From: an uncultured Oscillospiraceae bacterium
GTDB lineage: Bacteria > Bacillota > Clostridia > Oscillospirales > Oscillospiraceae
Assembly: GCA_934597125.1 (NCBI GenBank)
Contig: CAKTQM010000021.1
Coordinates: 1 to 28,256 of the forward strand
Direction: 5' to 3'
Length of the DNA: 28,256 bases
The notes under the pieces were generated by a model. It made no database searches, was not told where the DNA came from, and was given only the letters and a program-made list of their open reading frames with translations. Shown piece after piece: positions 15,796 through 22,238 of this stretch (its first letter is position 1; the number at the start of each line of letters is the position of its first letter). Made by a program: the position numbers and the translations under genes.

Positions 15796-16371
15796 ATGAA
15801 AAAATTTTTTGCACTGATGCTGGCCGCGGTCATGGCCCTGTCCCTGGTGGCCTGCGGCGGCAATAACGACGCCAAGGACGACCAGCCCGCCGGCGATCAG
15901 CCCGCCGCCATCACCAGCGCCCTGAACCTGCTGGAGACCGTATGGAACGACTACGGCGAGGACGAGAAGTTCTCCGTCGTGGGCGGCGGCCCCGATGCCG
16001 AGCAGATGGTGGAAGACGCCCCCGCCGCCTTTGACCTGACGGATCGGTCTCTGGCCCAGCACAATCTGGTGCTGCCGGAGAGCGCTCAGGTGGACGATGC
16101 CGCGTCCCTGACCCATATGCTGAACGCCAACACCTTCACCGCCGCCGCCTATCACGCCACCGGCGACGTTCAGGCTCTGGCTGCCGAGCTGCGGGACGCC
16201 ATCCAGTCCAACCGCTGGATGTGCGGCTTCCCCGACAAGGTGGTGGTGGCCGTCCGCGATGAATACGTGGCCGTTGCCTTCGGCGCCGACGACCTGGTGG
16301 ACGCCTTTGCCGGCCGCCTCAGCGGCATCTTCGGCATGGAGCTGGTGTACAACGAAGCCGTTCAGGCGTGA
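15796..16371 (+). CDS. Lipoprotein paired with a DHHW protein, possibly DUF4358-type
   Basis: 191 residues. Start ATG 15796 has AAGGAGG (15781-15787) 8 nt upstream. The signal MKKFFALMLAAVMALSLVAC ends in a lipobox with lipidation at Cys 20, followed by an acidic linker (GGNNDAKDDQPAGDQP). The folded part has FDLTDRSLAQHNLVLPESAQVDDAASLTHMLNANTFTAAAYH, then MCGFPDKVVVAVRDEYVAVAFGADDLVDAF. Layout and the following DHHW gene resemble clostridial lipoproteins annotated as DUF4358; I recall that pairing but cannot test it here. Function is unknown. Its stop overlaps the GTG start of the next gene (GTGA). A weak TATAAT at 15711 gives a possible internal promoter. Confidence 0.82.
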   Translation: MKKFFALMLAAVMALSLVACGGNNDAKDDQPAGDQPAAITSALNLLETVWNDYGEDEKFSVVGGGPDAEQMVEDAPAAFDLTDRSLAQHNLVLPESAQVDDAASLTHMLNANTFTAAAYHATGDVQALAAELRDAIQSNRWMCGFPDKVVVAVRDEYVAVAFGADDLVDAFAGRLSGIFGMELVYNEAVQA

Positions 16372-17306
16372 AAAACACCCTTGTGAAACGAGCGGCCTTT
16401 GTGCTGCTGAGCTGCGCCGTACTGCTGAGCGCGGTAAAATGGATACCTGAAAAGGAAGCGCCGCCCCCGGCGGCGCTTCCTGAAGTGTATGTGTACGGCG
16501 GCTATGCCGTCTCCACCGGGGCGGGGTTTGATCAGCAGTCTCTGGACTACGCCGCCCGAAAGTTCCGCCAGCTCTATGACAGCGTCCTGACCGCCAACAC
16601 CGGACATATCTACCTGTCGGTGATCCCCGACAAGGGCAGCTTTACGGCGCCGCCGGAGGGCTATACCCCCGCCGCCGCTGACGAGACGGCGCAGGCGCTG
16701 CTCTCCCGGCTGGACTTTGTCCGGTATGTGGACATCGCGCCGCTGCTTGAGCTGGAGGACTACTACCGTACCGATCCCCACTGGCGGCAGGAATGTCTTG
16801 CGGACGTGGCGCGGACGCTGCTGCAGGCCATGGGCGGCCAACTGACGGAGGATTTTCAGGAGAACACCGTGGACACCTCATTTTTCGGCAGCTACGCCGG
16901 AAAGGCGGCGGAGCCGCTGACGGCGGATACCCTGCGGTATCTCACCGATGCGGTGCTGGATGCCTGCACCGTCTACGACTACGAGACGGAGGCGCAGGAG
17001 TCTCTGTACGACCCCACCGCCGTGGACACGGACACCCCCTACGATCTCTACCTGCAGGGAAGCAGATCCCTGCTGCGGGTGGACAGCCCCCTGTCCGCCG
17101 CGGAGGAGACGCTGGTGGTGTTCCGCGATTCCTTCGGCAGCAGCCTGATCCCCCTGCTGGCGCAGCATTACCGCACCATCTACGCGGTGGACATCCGCTA
17201 TCTCTCCAGCCAGCTGCTGGGCCGCTTCCTGACCCTGGACGGCAGCGAGGACGTGCTGTTTCTGTACAGCACCATGGTGCTGCAGAACAGCAGGACGATG
17301 AAATAA
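16368..17306 (+). CDS. DHHW/AlgX-AlgJ-like exported SGNH-fold protein
   Basis: 312 residues from GTG 16368, coupled by a GTGA overlap to the lipoprotein. The N-terminus (TLVKRAAFVLLSCAVLLSAVKW) is a signal anchor, so the rest is probably outside the membrane. Two family marks are clear: TDPHW (135-139), a variant of the TDHHW box, and FRDSFGSSLIPLL (252-264), whose DSF Ser is the presumed nucleophile. Relatives work with MBOAT O-acyltransferases to acetylate exported polysaccharide. No MBOAT gene is present next to it here, so its partner is either elsewhere or absent. A perfect 12-bp hairpin lies early in the coding region (16454-16480). Confidence 0.83.
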   Translation: MKNTLVKRAAFVLLSCAVLLSAVKWIPEKEAPPPAALPEVYVYGGYAVSTGAGFDQQSLDYAARKFRQLYDSVLTANTGHIYLSVIPDKGSFTAPPEGYTPAAADETAQALLSRLDFVRYVDIAPLLELEDYYRTDPHWRQECLADVARTLLQAMGGQLTEDFQENTVDTSFFGSYAGKAAEPLTADTLRYLTDAVLDACTVYDYETEAQESLYDPTAVDTDTPYDLYLQGSRSLLRVDSPLSAAEETLVVFRDSFGSSLIPLLAQHYRTIYAVDIRYLSSQLLGRFLTLDGSEDVLFLYSTMVLQNSRTMK

Positions 17307-17439
17307 AAGCCTCCCCTGTGTAAGGGGAGGTGGCGCGGCGTAAGCCGCGACGGAGGGGTTGTTACCAAGGCTTCCGAAGAACGACAATCCCTCAGTCAAC
17401 GCTTTGCGTTGACAGCTCCCTTTACACAAGGGAGCCTTT
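17306..17439. repeat. MITE-like 134-bp palindromic element
   Basis: The ends are imperfect terminal inverted repeats of about 24 bp, AAAGCCTCCCCTGTGTAAGG at the left and its complement-like form CCTTTACACAAGGGAGCCTTT (last 20 shown in part) at the right. Inside are two hairpins, GCGCGGC-GTAA-GCCGCG and TCAACGC-TTT-GCGTTGA. It starts on the last base of the DHHW stop codon. Elements of this CTCCCCTGTGTAAGGGGAG type are familiar to me as dispersed repeats in gut Clostridia. No transposase is present, so it would need help to move. Confidence 0.7.
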
Positions 17440-17460
17440 GGTGCAGTTTTCCGACAAGAA

Positions 17461-17487
17461 AAGCGCCGCCCCGATGGGGCGGCGCTT
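17461..17487. terminator. Terminator between the DHHW region and the G3E operon
   Basis: A perfect 12-bp GC-rich stem, AAGCGCCGCCCC (17461-17472) and its complement (17476-17487), with loop GAT. Flanking AAGAA and CTTCTTT make it usable from both directions; it directly follows the minus-strand GTPase gene. Confidence 0.8.
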
Positions 17488-17492
17488 CTTTG

Positions 17493-18422
17493 TCAAAATG
17501 AGACCACTTCGTTTTTCGGTTTTTCCGCGGCGTGGATGTCGGTCACGTACAGCACGGGGCCTTCGCCCTGATAGGCGTCGCAGTTCTCCTTGCGGACGGT
17601 GGCGGTCAGTTCTACCCAGTCACGGTTTTTGAACTTGTCCAGCCCCTCGCCCCGGCATACCAGCGCCAGAAACTGCATGTCCTTGTCGCAGCACACCATG
17701 GCAAAGCGCCCGGGACAGTGGACGCCCTTGAACTTCTTGGAGTGGCACATCAGCGCCTTGAAGGTAACGGTGATGCCGTCGTACCGGTCGGTGTTGTCCA
17801 TCAGATCCACATACCACACGCCGTACTCGTCGTCCGGCACGTCCAGGTGGCCGGCAGAGAGGTCGAAGGGGGACATGTCGGGCGTCATGTACTCCTCGCT
17901 GGTGCCGTCGGCGTTTTCCAGATAGATGTCGGCCCGGCGGTTCACCATTTTCAGGTTGCGGCTGCGCAGCTGGGCCCGCAGCTCCTCGTTGCAGCGGTTG
18001 AAGATCAGCAGGTCGGCGTTGGCGATCTTCTCCATCATCAGCTGCCCCATGTTGCGGACATAGGGCTCAAAGGTGGCGGCGTCCACCAGCACCATGATCT
18101 GGTACAAAATCCAGTTGGCGGGGAAGCCGTCCCGATACAGGGGCTCCATCTGCCACATGCCGTTGTACTCCATAATGACCTGCTTGGGGCGGTACTGCTT
18201 TTCCAGCTTTTTGAACAGCGCCGGCGTCAGCTGCTCCTGCTCGTCCACCGTGTAGGTGAACACGTTCTGCAGCACCTTGGGGTCGTATTCGTTCTCTCCC
18301 TCCTCACAGCAGATCAGCAGGGTGCGATCCTCGGCGGCAAAGCCGTCCCGCAGGATGCCGTTGATAAAATCCGTCTTGCCGGCGTCCAGAAATCCGGCGA
18401 TGAGATAAACAGGAATGTCCAT
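17493..18422 (-). CDS. G3E-type GTPase fused to a TIGR03943/YcgQ-like C-terminal domain
   Basis: 309 residues. Walker A is GFLDAGKT (10-17), the MEYNGMW segment (85-90) sits where G3E proteins have EPSG, and FNRCNEE (141-147) replaces NKxD. The C-terminal third (about 200-305) reads GVWYVDLMDNTDRYDG ... PGRFAMVCCDKDMQFLALVC ... WVELTATV ... YVTDIHAAEKPKNE. This matches my memory of the end of TIGR03943 (YcgQ) proteins, known as partners of a metal-linked permease. The usual CxCC metal motif is absent; a CCEEGENEYD stretch (38-47) stands near its place. An AAGGAGAG site overlaps the stop of the His-rich GTPase gene 15 nt upstream, so the two are one operon. A role in metal (zinc?) delivery is inferred. 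Confidence 0.82.
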   Translation of the reverse strand: MDIPVYLIAGFLDAGKTDFINGILRDGFAAEDRTLLICCEEGENEYDPKVLQNVFTYTVDEQEQLTPALFKKLEKQYRPKQVIMEYNGMWQMEPLYRDGFPANWILYQIMVLVDAATFEPYVRNMGQLMMEKIANADLLIFNRCNEELRAQLRSRNLKMVNRRADIYLENADGTSEEYMTPDMSPFDLSAGHLDVPDDEYGVWYVDLMDNTDRYDGITVTFKALMCHSKKFKGVHCPGRFAMVCCDKDMQFLALVCRGEGLDKFKNRDWVELTATVRKENCDAYQGEGPVLYVTDIHAAEKPKNEVVSF

Positions 18423-18437
18423 AGGCCAATGCTCTCC

Positions 18438-19586
18438 TTACAGGCCGAACAGCTCGTGGAGCTTGTGTTCGTCCAGCTCCGCACCGATGACGCACAGGCG
18501 GCCGGTGTAGTCGGCGGGGCCGAAGCGGATCTCGTGCTCCTCCGGCACGTAGTCAAAGTGCAGCCACTTGCCCTCGCCGTCGGGCACGATGCCCTTGGCA
18601 CGGACGATCTTGCCGTAGTCGCCGCTGTCCAGCGCCGTCAGGATATGGTGCAGCTGCTCCTCGGTAAAGGGTTTCACCGTCTCCTGCCCCCAGGAGGCGA
18701 ACACCTCGTCGGCATGGTGATGGTGATGATGGCAGCCGCAGTGGGGATCGTCGCACTCCTCGCCGTCGTGGTGATGGTGGTGCTCGTGTTCGTCGTGGTC
18801 GTGATGATGGTGCTCCTCGTCATGGCCGTGGCAGCAGTGCTCATGGTCATGCTCCTCGTCATCATGGTCGTGATGATGGCAATGCTCGTGCTCGTCATGA
18901 TCATGGTCATGATGGTGATGATGTTCGTGCTCATGCTCGTCGGCCTCGTGCTCGGCCCGCATCTTCTCCAGCAGCTCATCCGCCAGAGACACCTTCTCCA
19001 CAGCGGCCAGAATGGTCTTGCCGTCGATCTGATCCCAGGGGGTGGTGATAATGGCGGCGTCGGCGTTCTTCTCCCGCAGCAGGGCCGCGGCGGCCTCCAG
19101 CTTCTCCTGACTCAGCTTCTGGGTGCGGCTGAGAATGATGGTGCCGGCGGACTCGATCTGATTGTTATAAAACTCGCCGAAGTTCTTCATGTAGACCTTC
19201 ACCTTGCTGGCGTCGGCCACGGTGACGAAGCTGTTCAGCTTCATGTCCGGCACGTCCTTCACGGTGTTCTCCACCGCCACGATCACGTCGGAAAGTTTGC
19301 CCACGCCGGAGGGCTCGATCAAAATGCGGTCAGGCTGGAACTGGGCGTGGACTTCCTTCAGCGCCTTGTTGAAGTCGCCCACCAGCGAGCAGCAGATGCA
19401 GCCCGAGGACATCTCGCTGACCTGCACGCCGCTGTCCTTCAAAAAGCCGCCGTCAATGGAGATCTCACCGAACTCGTTTTCGATCAGCACCAGCTTTTCG
19501 CCCTGATAGGCCTCTTTCAGCAGCTTCTTGATGAGCGTGGTCTTTCCCGCGCCCAGGAATCCGGAGATAATGTCGATCTTTGTCAT
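18438..19586 (-). CDS. CobW/G3E-family metallochaperone GTPase with long His-rich loop
   Basis: 382 residues. ATG 19586 gives MTKIDIISGFLGAGKTT and has AGAAGGG 7 nt upstream; the frame stays open further upstream but without a site. Walker A is GFLGAGKTT (9-17), ENEFGEISIDG spans 36-46, the metal-binding GCICC 62-66 and IEPSGVG 90-96. The base-recognition motif is SRTQ instead of NKxD, as often in this family. Residues 212-291 are almost only His, Asp, Glu and Cys (HHHHHDHDHDEHEHCHHHD and so on), a likely store or sensor for zinc or nickel. The CobW C-terminal domain (FASWGQETVKPFTEEQL to LHELFGL) closes the protein. No Zur-like box was seen in the promoter. Confidence 0.92.
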   Translation of the reverse strand: MTKIDIISGFLGAGKTTLIKKLLKEAYQGEKLVLIENEFGEISIDGGFLKDSGVQVSEMSSGCICCSLVGDFNKALKEVHAQFQPDRILIEPSGVGKLSDVIVAVENTVKDVPDMKLNSFVTVADASKVKVYMKNFGEFYNNQIESAGTIILSRTQKLSQEKLEAAAALLREKNADAAIITTPWDQIDGKTILAAVEKVSLADELLEKMRAEHEADEHEHEHHHHHDHDHDEHEHCHHHDHDDEEHDHEHCCHGHDEEHHHHDHDEHEHHHHHDGEECDDPHCGCHHHHHHADEVFASWGQETVKPFTEEQLHHILTALDSGDYGKIVRAKGIVPDGEGKWLHFDYVPEEHEIRFGPADYTGRLCVIGAELDEHKLHELFGL

Positions 19587-19640
19587 AGTAAACCCTTCTT
19601 TTCTTCTGCTGTAGAAAGCAGCATATATTTTTTCTCCTAT

Positions 19641-19668
19641 ATCATATCCCATTTTGCAAAAAAAGCAA
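19641..19668 (-). promoter_or_regulatory. Promoter of the G3E GTPase operon
   Basis: Minus-strand TTGCTT (19668-19663), a 16-bp spacer and TATGAT (19646-19641), about 55 nt ahead of the His-rich GTPase ATG. It is back to back with the SRP RNA promoter, only 22 bp away. Confidence 0.6.
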
Positions 19669-19689
19669 GTCCCTGGGAAAAAGTCATTG

Positions 19690-19718
19690 TTGCCAAACAG
19701 TAAACTTTGATGTATAAT
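19690..19718 (+). promoter_or_regulatory. Promoter of the SRP RNA
   Basis: TTGCCA (19690-19695), a 17-bp spacer and a perfect TATAAT (19713-19718). Seven bases later, at about 19725, the terminal helix of the SRP RNA begins. Confidence 0.8.
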
Positions 19719-19724
19719 ATCATG

Positions 19725-19868
19725 GAGTCCTCCGCAGGCAGCTGCGGAGCCGGTCTCGCGCAATGGATACCCACGAATCATGTCAGGCGGGGAACCGAGC
19801 AGCATTAAGAGGGATAGACATGTGCCGCGAGGAAGCCGGTTCCGCAGCTGCGTGTGGAGGACTTTTTT
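19725..19868 (+). ncRNA. ffs: Signal recognition particle RNA, small bacterial type
   Basis: About 140 nt. The conserved domain IV is plain: GTCAGGCGGGGAA, then CCGAGCAGCATTAAG (19782-19808), which form the Ffh-binding asymmetric loop and the tetraloop arm. The two ends pair over some 28 positions: AGTCCTCC (19726) with GGAGGACT (19857-19864), then GCAGCTGCGGA with TCCGCAGCTGC, then GCCGG with CCGGT. The terminal helix runs into T6, which also serves as terminator. There is no separate Alu domain, so this is the short form. An SRP RNA gene directly before dnaX and ybaB is the standard Firmicutes order. Confidence 0.93.
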
Positions 19869-19894
19869 GCATTTTTACGAAAGGAGGCGGCGAA

Positions 19895-21754
19895 ATGTAT
19901 CAGGCACTGTACCGCAAGTGGCGTCCCAAAACCTTTTCCCAGGTGGTGGGACAGGCGCATATCACCGATACCCTGCAGCGGCAGGTGGCGGAGGGCCGCG
20001 TGGGCCACGCCTATCTCTTCACCGGCACCCGGGGCACCGGTAAGACCACCTGCGCCCGTATTCTGGCTAAGGCCGTCAACTGCGAACATCCCATTGACGG
20101 CGCGCCCTGCTGCCAGTGCGACGCCTGCCGCGGCATTGACAGCGGCACCCTCCTGGACGTGACCGAGCTGGACGCCGCCTCCAACAACGGCGTGGATCAG
20201 GTGCGCGCCCTGCGGGAGGAGGCGGTATACACCCCCTCTGTGCTGAAAAAGCGGGTGTATATCATCGACGAGGTACACATGCTGTCCATCGCCGCCTTCA
20301 ACGCTCTGCTGAAAATTCTGGAGGAGCCGCCGGAGCATCTCCTCTTCATTTTGGCTACCACCGAGCTGCACAAGGTGCCCGCTACCATCCTCTCCCGCTG
20401 CCAGCGCTTCTCCTTCAAGCGACTGCTGCCCCGGGATATCCAGCAGCAGCTGCTGGACATCGCGGCGGCGGAGCACATCGACCTGAGCCCCGACGGGGCG
20501 GAGCTGCTGGCGCGTATGGCTAACGGCGCCATGCGTGACGCTCTGTCCCTGCTGGATCAGTGCCGCGCGGTGGAGGGCGTGATCGACAACGCCGCCGTGC
20601 TGCAGGTGCTGGGTCTTGCCGGCGCCGCCCAGACGGTGCAGTTGATGCGCTGCGTGCTGGATCGCCGCACCGGCGACGCGCTGGCGCTGTTCGACCAGCT
20701 GTATCGGGGCGGCAAGGACGTGGCGGCCCTGCTGAGCGAGCTGAGCGACCTTGCCCGGGATATGACTATCCTGCGGGCCGCGCCGGAGGGCGGCAGCGCC
20801 CTGCTGACGGGTCTGTATGACAGCAGGACATTGACCGATCTGGCAGGCGACCTGCCCATGACGCGGTTTTTGTATATGGCCGACACGCTGCGCCAGTGCT
20901 GCGCGGCGCTGCCGGACAGCATCCGCCCCCGTACCGACGCGGAGCTGTGCCTGCTGAAGCTGTGTGATGAAAGTCTCAGCGGCGACCTGACGGCCCTGTG
21001 CCAGCGGGTGACGGCGCTGGAGGAGCGCGGCATCGCCGCCCCATCCCCCAAGGCGGCACAGACGAAGTCCGCTCCCCGTCCCCAGCCGTCCGCCCCCGTA
21101 AGTCCTGCCCCGGCGCCGGCGCAGACACGCCCCGCGCCCCTGCCGGCGCGGGAGGAGATCCCCGTTGACACGCGCTACGGCGAAGCCCCGCCCCCTCAGG
21201 AGACCTACGGCGAGCGGGTGTTTGATATTCCCCGGGAAGTACCCCCATCCCCGCCCCGTCCCAAGGCGCAGCCCGCGGCGGCACAGCCCGCCGGCGGCGA
21301 TACCTCTGTGTGGGAGCGGCTCATCGACCACTACAAGGGCCGCCTCAGCATGAAGGATCGCGTCTTCCTGAACATGGCCGCCGGCGTGGTGGAGGGCGAT
21401 GTGCTGACCGTGCTGTGCCAGAACGATTTCGTCAAGGACTCCCTCAACAGTGAGGCCGTGCTCTCCGTACTGCGGGAGGTGACCGGCAGGGAGCTGGGCA
21501 CGCCCATCCGCGTACAGCTGACGGTGGGCGCGGCCCCCGGGGCAGCGGCAAAGTCCCGTCCCGCCGCGCCTCCGCCCCCGTCCCGTCCCGCACCGGCGCC
21601 GGAGGCGGCCCCCGCCCCCGTTCCGCCCCCCGCGGCGGAGACCCCGCCTTGGGAGGAGCCGCCCACCGCGGCCCCCGTGGCCGCCCCCTCCGGCGACGCG
21701 CTGGAGGAACTGACCCAAAAAGGACAAGAACTGGAACATTTTAAGATCACATAA
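19895..21754 (+). CDS. dnaX: DNA polymerase III subunits gamma/tau
   Basis: 619 residues. ATG 19895 gives MYQALYRKWRPKTFSQVVGQ and has AAAGGAGG 7 nt upstream; the frame continues upstream into the SRP RNA, so longer starts are wrong. This is the ATPase of the clamp loader. Walker A is GTRGTGKTT (44-52), zinc-module cysteines are C63, C72, C75 and C78, Walker B ends IIDEVH (123-128), and the sensor region is ATTELHKVPATILSRCQRF. After the collar domain comes a long Pro/Ala linker (about 370-480). A C-terminal tau-like domain (WERLIDHYKGRLSMKDRVFLNMA) follows, and then another Pro/Ala tail. No obvious slippery A-run for gamma formation was noticed. Confidence 0.95.
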   Translation: MYQALYRKWRPKTFSQVVGQAHITDTLQRQVAEGRVGHAYLFTGTRGTGKTTCARILAKAVNCEHPIDGAPCCQCDACRGIDSGTLLDVTELDAASNNGVDQVRALREEAVYTPSVLKKRVYIIDEVHMLSIAAFNALLKILEEPPEHLLFILATTELHKVPATILSRCQRFSFKRLLPRDIQQQLLDIAAAEHIDLSPDGAELLARMANGAMRDALSLLDQCRAVEGVIDNAAVLQVLGLAGAAQTVQLMRCVLDRRTGDALALFDQLYRGGKDVAALLSELSDLARDMTILRAAPEGGSALLTGLYDSRTLTDLAGDLPMTRFLYMADTLRQCCAALPDSIRPRTDAELCLLKLCDESLSGDLTALCQRVTALEERGIAAPSPKAAQTKSAPRPQPSAPVSPAPAPAQTRPAPLPAREEIPVDTRYGEAPPPQETYGERVFDIPREVPPSPPRPKAQPAAAQPAGGDTSVWERLIDHYKGRLSMKDRVFLNMAAGVVEGDVLTVLCQNDFVKDSLNSEAVLSVLREVTGRELGTPIRVQLTVGAAPGAAAKSRPAAPPPPSRPAPAPEAAPAPVPPPAAETPPWEEPPTAAPVAAPSGDALEELTQKGQELEHFKIT

Positions 21755-21772
21755 CATAAGGAGAAAACGATT

Positions 21773-22135
21773 ATGGCAAAGGGATACAGTGCCCGCGGCG
21801 GCTTCGGCGGCAGCCAGGGCCAGATGATGCGCCAGCAGCAGATGCAGCAGAAGATCATGCAGATGCAGCAGCAGATGGCAAAGGCCCAGGAGGATGTGGA
21901 GAACACCGACTTTACCGCCAGCGCGGGCGGCGGCGCGGTGCAGGCCGTGGTAAACGGCAAAAAGGAACTGAAAGCCCTCACCATCCAGCCCGACGCGGTG
22001 GATCCTCAGGATGTGGAGATGCTGCAGGATCTGGTGATCTCCGCCGTCAACGAGGCGCTGCGCCAGGCCGACGAGGCCATGAACAGCTCCATGAACAGTC
22101 TCACCGGCGGACTGAATATCCCCGGGCTGCTGTAA
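21773..22135 (+). CDS. ybaB: YbaB/EbfC nucleoid-associated protein
   Basis: 120 residues, normal length. AAGGAG lies 9 nt upstream of the ATG and the gene starts 19 nt after dnaX, so they form one transcript. The N-terminus is Gly-rich, then very rich in Gln and Met ([21 protein letters not shown]), forming the coiled dimer arm. The core is [55 protein letters not shown]. The family binds DNA as tweezers-like dimers. In many Firmicutes recR follows at this point; here a terminator and an unrelated convergent gene follow instead. Confidence 0.94.
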   Translation: MAKGYSARGGFGGSQGQMMRQQQMQQKIMQMQQQMAKAQEDVENTDFTASAGGGAVQAVVNGKKELKALTIQPDAVDPQDVEMLQDLVISAVNEALRQADEAMNSSMNSLTGGLNIPGLL

Positions 22136-22184
22136 AATGAAAAGGGGAGAGGCGCGGCAAAGCCGTCTCCCTGTCAAAAAAGGA

Positions 22185-22214
22185 AAAGCCCCGCTGCTTT
22201 CGCAGCGGGGCTTT
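22185..22214. terminator. Bidirectional terminator between ybaB and the amino acid permease
   Basis: A perfect 13-bp stem (AAAGCCCCGCTGC with its complement, 22185-22197/22202-22214) and loop TTTC, with A and T ends. It ends the dnaX-ybaB transcript and the convergent permease transcript. Confidence 0.88.
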
Positions 22215-22238
22215 GTCTATGGGGTCAGGAAGCGTCCG

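Noticed and set aside
19587..19690. Possible Zur operator upstream of the metallochaperone operon
   Set aside because: No TAATNATTA-centred dyad of the Firmicutes type was found; only a 5-bp hairpin CTGCT/AGCAG is present in the leader.
17532..19703. A 723-codon plus-strand frame opposite the two G3E GTPases, with long runs of Met and Val
   Set aside because: It mirrors the minus-strand genes; the Met/Val runs are the complement of His/Asp codons. The minus-strand proteins have complete GTPase motifs and ribosome sites.
19690..22135. Replication origin near dnaX, as the SRP-dnaX-recR block lies close to oriC in Bacillus
   Set aside because: No cluster of DnaA boxes and no dnaA, dnaN or gyrase genes seen in the window.
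19805..22177. A 790-codon minus-strand frame opposite dnaX and ybaB
   Set aside because: dnaX and ybaB are certain; the composition (Gly, Arg, His, Leu, Gln) is that of an antisense shadow.
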